A stretch of DNA of 64,000 nucleotides from positions 62,001 to 126,000 of the forward strand of contig JAGNLW010000006.1 of NCBI GenBank assembly GCA_017999365.1. Reading direction: 5' to 3'. Numbering within the stretch: position 1 is the stretch's first letter; each line of letters begins with the position of its first letter. The notes beneath the pieces are model-generated. The model searched no databases. It had not been told where the DNA came from and saw only the letters and a program-made list of their open reading frames with translations. Shown one piece after another: positions 1 through 9,442 of the stretch. Position numbers and translations under genes: made by a program. The stretch comes from Candidatus Aminicenantota bacterium. Lineage in GTDB: Bacteria; Acidobacteriota; Aminicenantia; Aminicenantales; Saccharicenantaceae.

Positions 1-59
1 AGATGCGCCACTTCTACGAGAACGACCTGAGGTTCCTCAGGCAATTCGGGGCCGCATGA
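1..59 (+). CDS. pheS: Phenylalanyl-tRNA synthetase alpha subunit, C-terminal end only
   Basis: Only the last 18 or so codons are present. They read RHFYENDLRFLRQFGAA and stop, which matches the usual PheS C-terminus (YENDLRFLxQF). The stop codon overlaps the pheT start (ATGA), the standard pheST arrangement, so the two subunits are probably translationally coupled. The gene begins outside the window. The call rests on this short tail and on the pheT neighbour. Confidence 0.85.
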   Translation, partial: MRHFYENDLRFLRQFGAA

Positions 60-2116
60 AGATCTCCCTGGACTGGCTCAAGGACTACGTCGACACCGGC
101 CTCGGCCGCGACGAGACGGCCGAGCGCCTGACCATGATCGGCCTCGTGCCCGAGACCGTCGAGGACCGGGACGGCGACGCCGTGCTCGACCTCGAGACCT
201 ACGCCAACCGGCCCGACACGCTCGGCCACCTCGGCGTGGCCCGGGAGCTGGCGGCCCTGCTCGCGAAGCCCCTGCTCTCGCCGGACTGGCCGCTCGTCGA
301 GCTCCCCGAGGCCACGGCCGACGTCGCCGACGTCCAGATCGCGGCCGAGGCCCTCTGCCCCCGGTACTGCGGCCTGGTCGTCCGGGGCGTCCCCGTCGGC
401 CCGTCGCCCGACTGGCTGCGGCGCCGCCTCGAGGCCATGGGCCTCAAACCCATCAACACGGTCGTCGACGTCTCCAACTACGTCCTCTTCGCCACGGCCC
501 AGCCCATCCACACCTTCGACCTCGGGCGCATCGGCGGCGGCCGCATCGTCGTCCGCAAGGCCAAGCGGGGCGAGACGCTCGTCGACCTCGACGGGCGGAC
601 CCTCGAGCTCAAGCCCGACATGCTCGTCATCGCCGACGAGTCCCGGCCGGTGGCCCTGGCCGGGGTCATCGGCGGCCAGGCCTCCGGCATCACGGCGGCG
701 ACCCGCGACGTCTTCATCGAGAGCGCCCACTTCGACCCCGTCTCCATCCGGCGGACGGCCAAGGCCCTCGGCCTTTCGACCGACGCCTCCTACCGGTTCG
801 AGCGCGGCAGCGACGTCTCCTTCGCCCCCGAGGCCGCCCGGATGGCCGCTTCGCTCCTCTGCCGCCTGGGCGGCAGGGCCACCCGCGGCCTCATCGACCG
901 CTATCCCCGGCCGCCCAAGCCCGTCACCGTCCGCCTGCGGCCGCGCCGCGTGGCCGAGCTCCTCGGCGTCGACGTGCCCGAGGACTTCGTGGCCGGCCTG
1001 CTCGGCCGCCTGGGCTTCCGGACCGACATGTCCCACCGGGGCGCCTGGCGCGTCCAGGTCCCGGCCTTCCGCGTCGACGTGGCCGGCGAGGCCGACCTCA
1101 TCGAGGAGATCGCCCGCTTCTACGGCTACGACCGCATCCCCTCGGCCCTGACCCCGGTCGACACCTTCCCGCCGCCCGTCGACCGGCGGCGGGACCGCCG
1201 CGTCCGGGTCCGCGAGACCCTGCTCGGCCAGGGCTTCGACGAGGCCATCAACGAGAGCTTCGCCGACCCCGAGCGCGAGGCGGCCGCCCGCAGCGGGCGG
1301 ACGCCCGTCGGCATCCAGAACCCCATCTCCGTCCGGCACTCCGTCCTGCGGACGACGCTCATCCCCGGGCTCCTCGGCAACGCCGCCTGGAACCTCAACC
1401 GCGGCCTCGAGGGCGTCCACCTCTTCGAGCTGGGCCACGTCTATTATTGGGAGGACGAGGACAGGCACCGCGAGGGCTGCCACCTCGGCCTCGTCTCGAC
1501 CGGCCTGGTGCCCGGGGCCGGCTGGGCCGCCCCGGCGGCGGAGACGGATTTCTACGTCCTCAAGGGCGCCGTCGAGGCCCTCTGCGAGGCCCTGCGGGTC
1601 GAGCCCGTGGACTTCGCCGGGACCTCCGGCGGCCCCGATTACTTCGAGCCCGGCCGGGCCCTGGACGTGCTCTACAAAGGCCAGGCCGTCGGCCGCCTGG
1701 GCGCCCTGCGCCGCGACCTGGCCGCCTCGGCCTCGATCGAGCGGCCGGTCTACGCCGCCGAGATCGACCTCGAAGCCCTGTTCGGCAAGACGCCGCGGCC
1801 GTTCCAGTTCGTGCCCGTGCCCAAGCTGCCGGGCGTCGTCCGCGACCTGTCCGTCGTCGTCGACGCCGGCGTCCCGTACGCCGAGGTCGCCCGCGTCCTC
1901 GGCCGCCTCAACCAGCCCCTGCTCGAGAGCTTCGAGCTCGTCGACCGCTTCGCCGGCGGGTCGCTCGCGGAGGGACGGGTCAGCCTGACCGTGCGCTTCC
2001 GCTACCGCCACCCCCAGCGGACGCTGGTGGCCGAGGAAGTCGACCGCGTCGAGCAGGAGATCGTCGGCCAGCTCCGGGCCGCGCTCAACATCCAACTCCG
2101 GGAGGGAAAGAATTGA
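56..2116 (+). CDS. pheT: Phenylalanyl-tRNA synthetase beta subunit, short form lacking the EMAP tRNA-binding domain
   Basis: Beta subunit of the cytoplasmic (alpha-beta)2 enzyme that charges tRNA-Phe. The protein is 686 residues, against about 795 in E. coli. Residues 1-36 match the usual N-terminus, then the sequence jumps at about residue 36-41 straight to the segment containing ANRPD and LGVARE. The roughly 105-residue EMAP/OB-fold tRNA-binding domain normally inserted there is missing. The B3/B4 editing region (TVVDVSNYVLF, then YRFERGSD near residue 240), the B5 region, the catalytic-like core and a complete C-terminal ferredoxin-fold anticodon-binding domain (about 590-684) are all present. 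The start overlaps the pheS stop and the stop overlaps the next start (TTGA). Confidence 0.95.
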   Translation: MKISLDWLKDYVDTGLGRDETAERLTMIGLVPETVEDRDGDAVLDLETYANRPDTLGHLGVARELAALLAKPLLSPDWPLVELPEATADVADVQIAAEALCPRYCGLVVRGVPVGPSPDWLRRRLEAMGLKPINTVVDVSNYVLFATAQPIHTFDLGRIGGGRIVVRKAKRGETLVDLDGRTLELKPDMLVIADESRPVALAGVIGGQASGITAATRDVFIESAHFDPVSIRRTAKALGLSTDASYRFERGSDVSFAPEAARMAASLLCRLGGRATRGLIDRYPRPPKPVTVRLRPRRVAELLGVDVPEDFVAGLLGRLGFRTDMSHRGAWRVQVPAFRVDVAGEADLIEEIARFYGYDRIPSALTPVDTFPPPVDRRRDRRVRVRETLLGQGFDEAINESFADPEREAAARSGRTPVGIQNPISVRHSVLRTTLIPGLLGNAAWNLNRGLEGVHLFELGHVYYWEDEDRHREGCHLGLVSTGLVPGAGWAAPAAETDFYVLKGAVEALCEALRVEPVDFAGTSGGPDYFEPGRALDVLYKGQAVGRLGALRRDLAASASIERPVYAAEIDLEALFGKTPRPFQFVPVPKLPGVVRDLSVVVDAGVPYAEVARVLGRLNQPLLESFELVDRFAGGSLAEGRVSLTVRFRYRHPQRTLVAEEVDRVEQEIVGQLRAALNIQLREGKN

Positions 2117-2373
2117 CATCGGAACTCGAGCGCATTAAGATTCTCGAAGGGAAGATCGGGCAGGTCGTCGACCACATCCACAAGCTGACGGCCGAGAACG
2201 AGAAGCTGCGTCAGCAGCTCAAGGAATCGAAGACCGAGAAGAAGGAGCTCGAGGACGGCGCCCGCAAGCTCGCCAAGATGGACGAGGACATGAAGCGGTA
2301 CGAGGGCGAGCGCGAGGTCCTCAAGGGCAAGATCGAGGCCATCATCGGCGAGATCGACAAGCTGGGGTTATGA
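2113..2373 (+). CDS. ZapB-like small coiled-coil cell-division protein
   Basis: An 86-residue, highly charged protein with heptad-like leucine/isoleucine spacing along nearly its whole length, predicted to be one continuous coiled coil. It starts with TTG inside the pheT stop codon, behind the ribosome site GGAGGG. Its stop overlaps the zapA start (ATGA). Small coiled-coil proteins of the ZapB/DUF904 type stabilise the FtsZ ring together with ZapA, and the adjacent zapA supports that role here. The family assignment is inferred from size, coiled-coil character and position; no catalytic motif exists to confirm it. Confidence 0.7.
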   Translation: MTSELERIKILEGKIGQVVDHIHKLTAENEKLRQQLKESKTEKKELEDGARKLAKMDEDMKRYEGEREVLKGKIEAIIGEIDKLGL

Positions 2374-2699
2374 CCGAAAAAATCCTCGAGATCGAGATCT
2401 TCGGACAGCGGTACAAGATCCGCGTCAAAGGAGAAGAGGATGAGCGATATATCGGCCACTTGACCTCGCTCGTTGACCAGAAGATGCACGAAGTGGCAGT
2501 GAAATCGAAGTCCGCGGACACGACCAAGATCGCCGTCCTGGCGGCCTTGAACATCGCGGACGAGCTGTTTCTCAGCCAGAAGAAGCTGGATCAACTGAAC
2601 GAGGCCCTGGGCCACATGGAGACGGAGATCGAAAGCCTGGAGGTCCACCTGTTCTCAGATGAGCATACATACACGGACGCCGATAAATCCCCGTCGTGA
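2370..2699 (+). CDS. zapA: Cell division protein ZapA
   Basis: A 109-residue protein, the same length as E. coli ZapA. The N-terminal half carries the family pattern of a short beta-strand start (EIEIFGQRYKIR), then the GEEDERYI segment and a long helix with the typical AVLAALNIADEL motif. The C-terminal half is a coiled coil. ZapA binds FtsZ and crosslinks protofilaments at midcell. It overlaps the ZapB-like gene by four bases, and both follow pheT, an order seen in several bacterial phyla. The last 15 or so residues are polar and probably disordered. Confidence 0.88.
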   Translation: MTEKILEIEIFGQRYKIRVKGEEDERYIGHLTSLVDQKMHEVAVKSKSADTTKIAVLAALNIADELFLSQKKLDQLNEALGHMETEIESLEVHLFSDEHTYTDADKSPS

Positions 2700-2702
2700 C
2701 GG

Positions 2703-2746
2703 GCCGCCGCCCCGCGGGCGGCTCGCCGGCCGGGCCGCTCCCGGCC
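2703..2746 (+). other. Two GC-rich hairpins between zapA and rny
   Basis: The zapA-rny spacer contains two hairpins. The first has GCCGCC at 2703-2708 pairing with GGCGGC at 2717-2722. The second has GGCCGGG at 2728-2734 pairing with CCCGGCC at 2740-2746 around a five-base loop. No T-tract follows, so these are not ordinary intrinsic terminators. They may be mRNA structure between cistrons or part of a small RNA. Confidence 0.5.
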
Positions 2747-2783
2747 CCACGGGCATCTGACGCCTCCGGACCTGTTCTCGCGT

Positions 2784-2808
2784 CTCCTCATTCCATATAG
2801 ATGAGGAG
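2784..2808 (+). promoter_or_regulatory. Hairpin sequestering the rny ribosome-binding site
   Basis: A perfect eight-base inverted repeat, CTCCTCAT at 2784-2791 and ATGAGGAG at 2801-2808, encloses a nine-base AT-rich loop. The 3' arm contains the GAGGAGG Shine-Dalgarno (2803-2809) that sits six bases before the ATG at 2816. When folded, the ribosome site is paired. The geometry suggests translational control of RNase Y; the function is inference. Confidence 0.55.
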
Positions 2809-2815
2809 GTTCGTC

Positions 2816-4381
2816 ATGCAAGGGGTTCTCAGCTACGCCGGACTGGCGCTCAGCGCCGTCCTGGCCGTCATCGTCGTCGTCCTCCTGCTCAAGCGGCAGG
2901 AGGGCACCCGCAAGGCCGCCGAGGCCGAGGAACAGGCCAAGGCCATCCTCGAGAGGGCCCGCGAGGACGGCGAGAAGATCAAGAGGGAAGCGGACATCGC
3001 GGCCCGCGAGAAGGACCTGGCCCGCCAGAACGAGCTGGAGGCCCAGAACCGCGAGAAGCAGCGCAAGATCAACGAGACCGAGCGGCGCCTCCTCAGCAAG
3101 GAGGAGAACCTCGAGCGCCGCTTCCAGTCCATGGAGCGCAAGGAGCGCGACTTCGCCCAGAAGGAGCGCAAGATCTCCCAGAAGGAGAAGGACCTCGAGG
3201 TCGAGGAGGCCAAGATCGTCGAGGCCATCCAGAAGGGCCTGCAGGAGCTCGAGCGCATATCCGGCCTGACCCAGGAAGAGGCCAAGGCCATGCTCATCAA
3301 GAAGATCGAGGAGGAGGCCAAGCTCGAGGCCATCGGCACGGTCCGGCGGATCGAGGAGGAGGCCCGCGAAAAGGCCGTCCAATCGGCCCGCGAGATCATG
3401 TCCAACGCCATCCAGCGGACGGCCGCCGAGCACGTCGTCGAGACGACCGTCTCGGTCGTCGACCTGCCCTCCGACGACATGAAGGGCCGCATCATCGGCC
3501 GCGAGGGACGCAACATCCGGGCCCTGGAGATGGCCACGGGCGTCGACATCATCGTCGACGACACGCCCGAGGCCGTCATCCTGTCGAGCTTCGACCCCAT
3601 CCGCCGGGAGCTGGCCCGCCTGTCCATCCAGAAGCTCGTCACCGACGGGCGCATCCACCCGGCCCGCATCGAGGACATCGTCGAATCGGTCAAGAACGAC
3701 CTCGAGCAGAAGATCAAGCAGGAGGGCGAGTCGGTCGTCCTGGAGCTCAAGGTCCGCGACATCCATCCCGAGCTCATCAAGCTCCTGGGCAAGCTCAAGT
3801 ACCGGACGAGCTACGGGCAGAACGTCCTCCAGCACACCAAAGAGGTGGCCATGCTGGCGGCCATGATGGCCCGCGAGATCGGACTCGACACCCACGTCGC
3901 CCTGCGGGCCGGCCTGCTCCACGACATCGGCAAGGCCGTCGACCGGGACACCGAGGGGACGCACACCGAGCTCGGCGTCGAGCTGGCCAAGAAGTACGGC
4001 GAGTCGGAGAAGGTCTGCCAGGCCATCGCCTCGCACCACCGCGACATCGACTTCCCGTCCATCGAGGCCGTCCTCGTCCAGGCCGCCGACACCCTGTCGG
4101 CCGCCCGGCCAGGGGCCCGGCGCGAGCTGCTGGAGACCTACATCCAGCGGCTGGAGAAGCTCGAGGAGATCGCCGCTTCCTTCGAGGGCGTCTCCAAGGC
4201 CTTCGCCCTGCAGGCCGGCCGCGAGATCCGCATCATCGTCGAGGCCCTCAAGGTCACCGACGACCGGGCCGCCCTCCTGGCCAAGGAGACGGCGACGAAG
4301 ATCAAGAACGAGCTGGACTACCCCGGCCAGATCAAGGTCACGGTCATCCGGGAGATGAGGGCGGTCGAATATGCCCGCTGA
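2816..4381 (+). CDS. rny: Ribonuclease Y
   Basis: Membrane-anchored endoribonuclease that initiates mRNA decay. From the ATG at 2816 the protein has 521 residues, the usual family length. Residues about 5-25 form one transmembrane segment, followed by a long charged coiled coil (about 30-200). A KH RNA-binding domain comes next (GRIIGREGRNIRALE), then an HD domain with the catalytic pair in LLHDIGKA and a downstream SHH. An in-frame ATG exists at 2801, but it lies inside the Shine-Dalgarno for 2816, so the latter is preferred. The stop overlaps the ymdB start, and rny-ymdB adjacency is also known from Bacillus. Confidence 0.95.
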   Translation: MQGVLSYAGLALSAVLAVIVVVLLLKRQEGTRKAAEAEEQAKAILERAREDGEKIKREADIAAREKDLARQNELEAQNREKQRKINETERRLLSKEENLERRFQSMERKERDFAQKERKISQKEKDLEVEEAKIVEAIQKGLQELERISGLTQEEAKAMLIKKIEEEAKLEAIGTVRRIEEEAREKAVQSAREIMSNAIQRTAAEHVVETTVSVVDLPSDDMKGRIIGREGRNIRALEMATGVDIIVDDTPEAVILSSFDPIRRELARLSIQKLVTDGRIHPARIEDIVESVKNDLEQKIKQEGESVVLELKVRDIHPELIKLLGKLKYRTSYGQNVLQHTKEVAMLAAMMAREIGLDTHVALRAGLLHDIGKAVDRDTEGTHTELGVELAKKYGESEKVCQAIASHHRDIDFPSIEAVLVQAADTLSAARPGARRELLETYIQRLEKLEEIAASFEGVSKAFALQAGREIRIIVEALKVTDDRAALLAKETATKIKNELDYPGQIKVTVIREMRAVEYAR

Positions 4382-5157
4382 GTTCGGCATCCTGTTCCTC
4401 GGCGACATCGTCGGCCGGACCGGCCGGCGGGCCCTGGACAAGTTCCTGCCGGGCCTGATCAAGAAGCACGCCCCGTCCCTGATCGTGGCCAACGGGGAGA
4501 ACGCCGCCGGGGGCAGCGGCGTCACCGAGGACATCGGCAAGGACCTGTTCCTGCACGTCGACGTCCTGACCTCGGGCAACCACATCTGGGACAAGAAGGA
4601 GTCGTTGCCCTACCTCGAGCGGGAGCCCCGGCTGCTGCGCCCGGCCAACTACCCGGCCGTCAACCCGGGCCGGTCGTCCTACGTCTTCCAGGCCGCCGAC
4701 GGCGTCAAGGCGGCCGTGCTCAACCTCCAGGGGCGGGTGTTCATGGAGCCCCTGGACTGCCCCTTCCTGCGGGCCGACCAGGAGGTCGGGCGCCTGCGGG
4801 CCGAGACCCCCATCATCCTGGTCGACGTCCACGCCGAGGCGACCTCGGAGAAGCAGGCCCTCGGCTGGTATCTCGACGGGCGGGTCTCGGCCGTCGTCGG
4901 GACGCACACCCACGTCCCGACGGCCGACGAGCGGGTCCTGCCCAAGGGCACGGCCTACATCACCGACGCCGGCATGGCCGGCGGCCGGGACGCCGTCATC
5001 GGCATCGCCCGCGAGCAGGCCCTGCAGCGCTTCCTGACCTCGCGGCCGCAGCGGTTCGAGCCGTCGCGCGAGGGGCTGTTCCTCTCGGGCGTGTTCATCA
5101 AGGTCGACGCCGGGACCGGCAAGGCCCTGTCCATCGTGAGAGAGGTCCTGGCGGAGG

Positions 5158-5177
<20 letters not shown>
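4371..5177 (+). CDS. ymdB: YmdB-type metallophosphoesterase
   Basis: A 268-residue cytoplasmic phosphodiesterase of the TIGR00282 family. Metal-binding motifs appear in order: GDIVGRTG at the N-terminus, ANGENAAGG near residue 42, TSGNHIWD near 68, DVHAEATSEK near 146 and GTHTHVPTADE near 175. Bacillus YmdB hydrolyses 2',3'-cyclic nucleotides and influences RNA turnover and developmental gene expression. Its overlap with rny (11 bases) fits a joint role in RNA metabolism. It also overlaps the next gene, xseA. Confidence 0.9.
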
Positions 5178-6497
<1,320 letters not shown>

Positions 6498-6501
<4 letters not shown>

Positions 6502-6755
6502 CCAACCTGACCTTCGAGAAGGCCCTGGCCGAGCTGGAGCAGATCGTGGCCAAGCTCGAGAAGGGCGGCATCTCCCTCAACGAGTCCCTGGCCCTGTTCG
6601 AGAAGGGCGTCAAGATGTCGCGCTTCCTCCGGACGGAGCTCGACAAGGCCGAGCGCAAGGTCGAGATCCTGCTCAAGGACGAGAAGGGCGGCCTCAAAAC
6701 CGAGGACTTCGAGGCCGGCCCCGAGGGGGCCGAGGGCGGGGGCGGCGACGCCTGA
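6498..6755 (+). CDS. xseB: Exodeoxyribonuclease VII small subunit
   Basis: An 85-residue helical protein that binds the XseA C-terminus to form active ExoVII. The family pattern FEKALAELEQIVAKLE, then GISLNESLALFEKG, is complete. The start ATG overlaps the xseA stop and has a GGAGGG site upstream. The last 20 residues are an acidic, glycine-rich tail beyond the usual family end. xseAB followed by dxs, tlyA and nadK is a common bacterial cluster. Confidence 0.93.
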
Positions 6756-6771
6756 GACGGGAGGAGGGACC

Positions 6772-8652
6772 ATGGCCGACATCCTCGACCGCATCCACGG
6801 GCCGGCCGACCTGCGGACGCTCACCGAGGACGAGCTGACGACCCTGGCCGCGGAGGTCCGCGGCCTCATCCTCGAGACCGTGGCCAGGAACGGCGGCCAC
6901 CTCGCCTCGAACCTGGGCGTCGTCGAGCTGACCCTGGCCCTGCACCTGGCCTTCGACTCGCCGCGCGACAGGATCGTCTGGGACGTCGGCCACCAGTGCT
7001 ATACCCACAAGATCCTGACCGGCCGGCGGGACCGCTTCGCCGGCCTGCGCCGCTGCGGCGGCCTCGTCGGCTTCCCCTGCCGCGAGGAGAGCGAGCACGA
7101 CGCCTTCAACACCGGCCACGCCTCGACGGCCCTGTCGGCCGCCCTGGGCATGGCCGTGGCCCGCGACAAGGCCGGTGAGACCCACCACGTCGTCGCCGTC
7201 GTCGGCGACGGCAGCCTGACGGGCGGCGTGGCCCTCGAGGCCCTCAACCAGATCGGCCACCTCCGCCGGCGCCTCATCATCGTCCTCAACTTCAACGAGA
7301 TGTCCATCTCCATCAACGTCGGGGCCTGGTCGAAGTACTTCTCCTATCTCGTCTCGGGCCAGCGCTACATCCGCATGAAGGACCAGGCCAAGTCCATCCT
7401 GCGCAAGGTCCGCCCCCTCGGCGACGTCGTCATCAAGGCCGGCCGGGCCATGGAGGAGACGGCCAAGAAGGTCCTCTTCCCCGGCCTCGTCTTCAAGGAG
7501 CTGGGCATCCGCTACATCGGGCCCGTCCACGGCCACAACGTCCGCTCCCTCGTCGAGGCCTTCGAGACGGCCAAGACCTACGACGGCCCCGTCCTCATCC
7601 AGTGCGTCACCCAGAAGGGCAAGGGCTACCAGCCGGCCCGGTCCCACCCCGAGAAGTTCCACGGCGCCGGCCCGTTCAAGGTCGAGACCGGCGAGCCGCT
7701 CAGCAAGGAGTGGGGCCCGTCGTACTCGGCCGTCTTCGGCCAGGCCATGATCGAGATCGCCGGCAAGGACCCCAAGGTCCTGGCCATCACCGCGGCCATG
7801 GGCGAGGGCACGGGGCTCAAGGAATTCTCCGAGAGGCTCCCCGACCGCTTCTTCGACGTCGGCATCGCCGAGCAGCACGCCGTGACCTTCGCCGCCGGCC
7901 TGGCCGCGTCCGGCTGGAAGCCCGTCGTGGCCATCTACTCGACCTTCCTGCAGCGGGCCTACGACCAGGTCTACCACGACGTCTGCCTGATGGGCCTGCC
8001 CGTCGTCTTCGTCCTCGACCGGGCCGGGGTCGTCCCCGACGACGGCCCGACCCACCAGGGCGTCAACGACATGGCCTTCCTGCGGACGATGCCGGGCATG
8101 GTCGTCATGGCCCCCAAGGACGAGAACGAGCTCCGGCACATGCTCTGGTCGGCCCTGGCCTACGGCCGGCCGGCCTCGGTCCGCTTCCCCAAGGCCAAGG
8201 GCCTGGGCGTCCCGCTGGACAAGGATCTCGCGGTCCTGCCGCTCGGCAAGGCCGAGGTCCTCCGCGAGGGCCGGGACGTCCTGTTCGCCTTCGGCCACAT
8301 GGTCCGGCCGGCCCTCGAGGCCGCCGAGGCCCTGGATAAGGAGGGCCTGTCCTTCGCCGTGGTCAACGCCCGCTTCGTCAAGCCGCTCGACCGCGACGCG
8401 GTCCTGCGTTTCGCCGGCGACGGCCGGACCTTCGTCACCCTCGAGGAGGGCGTCGCCGACGGCGGGGCCGGGAGCGCCGTGCGCGAGCTCCTCGACCGCG
8501 AGGGCCGCTTCGGGGTCCGCTTCCTGGCCATCGCCCTGCCGGACACGATCTACCCCCTCGGCAAGTCCGACGAGATCCGGGCCGCGCTGGGCATCGACGT
8601 TCCCGGCCTGGTGCGCCGGATCCGGGACTTCCACCGGACGCCCCGCGCCTGA
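6772..8652 (+). CDS. dxs: 1-deoxy-D-xylulose-5-phosphate synthase
   Basis: Thiamine-diphosphate enzyme that condenses pyruvate with glyceraldehyde-3-phosphate, the entry step of the MEP isoprenoid pathway. 626 residues, normal length. Visible motifs are DVGHQCYTHKILTGR, NTGHASTALSA, GDGSLTGG (near residue 145), the transketolase-type AEQHAVTFAAGLA, and RAGVVPDDGPTHQG. The usual NDN of the cofactor motif reads NFN here (residues 173-175). The second Asn and the following Met, which bind the metal in solved structures, are kept. A strong GGAGGAGGG site precedes the ATG. Confidence 0.95.
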   Translation: MADILDRIHGPADLRTLTEDELTTLAAEVRGLILETVARNGGHLASNLGVVELTLALHLAFDSPRDRIVWDVGHQCYTHKILTGRRDRFAGLRRCGGLVGFPCREESEHDAFNTGHASTALSAALGMAVARDKAGETHHVVAVVGDGSLTGGVALEALNQIGHLRRRLIIVLNFNEMSISINVGAWSKYFSYLVSGQRYIRMKDQAKSILRKVRPLGDVVIKAGRAMEETAKKVLFPGLVFKELGIRYIGPVHGHNVRSLVEAFETAKTYDGPVLIQCVTQKGKGYQPARSHPEKFHGAGPFKVETGEPLSKEWGPSYSAVFGQAMIEIAGKDPKVLAITAAMGEGTGLKEFSERLPDRFFDVGIAEQHAVTFAAGLAASGWKPVVAIYSTFLQRAYDQVYHDVCLMGLPVVFVLDRAGVVPDDGPTHQGVNDMAFLRTMPGMVVMAPKDENELRHMLWSALAYGRPASVRFPKAKGLGVPLDKDLAVLPLGKAEVLREGRDVLFAFGHMVRPALEAAEALDKEGLSFAVVNARFVKPLDRDAVLRFAGDGRTFVTLEEGVADGGAGSAVRELLDREGRFGVRFLAIALPDTIYPLGKSDEIRAALGIDVPGLVRRIRDFHRTPRA

Positions 8653-8659
8653 GGCGGCC

Positions 8660-9442
8660 ATGAAGGAGCGCGCCGACAAGCTCCTGGCCGGCCGGGGCCT
8701 GGCCCCCAGCCGGGAGAAGGCCCAGGCACTGATCATGGCCGGCCTGGTCTCGAGCGGCCCGCGGCGGGTCGAGAAGCCGGGCGAACTCTTCGACGCCGAG
8801 GCCCCCCTCGCGGTCGCCCGCCCGCTTCCCTTCGTCAGCCGCGGCGGGCTCAAGCTCGAGGAGGCCCTGGAGCGCTTCGCCATCGACGTCCGCGGCCTGG
8901 TCGGCTTGGACGTCGGGGCCTCCACGGGCGGCTTCGTCGACTGCCTGCTCCAGCGCGGCGCGGTCCGCGTGTATGCCGTCGACGTGGACACCAAGCAGCT
9001 CGACTGGACGCTCACGAAGGACCCCCGGGTCGTCCCGATCGGGAAGAACGCCCGCGAACTCGCCGCGGCCGACGTCCCCGAGGCGCCCGGCATCGTCACC
9101 ATGGACGTCTCGTTCATCTCCGTGCTGAAGATCCTGCCGGCGCTCCGGACCCTGCCCGGGGACTGGACCCTCGTCGCGCTCGTCAAGCCCCAGTTCGAGG
9201 CCGGGCCCAAGGACGTCGGCAAGAAGGGCGTCGTCCGCGACCCGGCCGTCCACGCCGCGGTCCTGGAGCGGGTCCTGGCGGGGGCCCGGGCCCTCGGCTT
9301 CGGCTGCCGGGGCCTCGTCCGCTGCTCGACGCACGGCCAGAAGGGCAACGTCGAGTTCTTCGCCCGCTGGGTCAAGGGGGCGCCGGACCTCGACTCCGGG
9401 CGCTTCCCCGCATGGATCAAGGAGGCCGTCAGCCATGACTAA
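8660..9442 (+). CDS. tlyA: TlyA-family rRNA methyltransferase
   Basis: A 260-residue protein with an N-terminal S4 RNA-binding domain (about 1-65, containing RADKLLAGRGLAPSREKAQ and FVSRGGLKLEEAL) and a Rossmann-type FtsJ methyltransferase domain with the SAM loop LDVGASTGGFVDCLL near residue 92. Characterised TlyA proteins 2'-O-methylate cytidines in 16S and 23S rRNA. The family is often annotated as hemolysin A, a name not supported here. The gene sits seven bases after dxs and overlaps nadK by eight bases. Confidence 0.9.
   Translation: MKERADKLLAGRGLAPSREKAQALIMAGLVSSGPRRVEKPGELFDAEAPLAVARPLPFVSRGGLKLEEALERFAIDVRGLVGLDVGASTGGFVDCLLQRGAVRVYAVDVDTKQLDWTLTKDPRVVPIGKNARELAAADVPEAPGIVTMDVSFISVLKILPALRTLPGDWTLVALVKPQFEAGPKDVGKKGVVRDPAVHAAVLERVLAGARALGFGCRGLVRCSTHGQKGNVEFFARWVKGAPDLDSGRFPAWIKEAVSHD

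Noticed and set aside
14..2119. Very long minus-strand open frames opposite pheT, rny, carAB, glmS and other genes
   Set aside because: They are frame shadows produced by high GC: repetitive Gly/Arg/Ala/Asp composition, no recognisable motifs, and they lie opposite well-identified genes.
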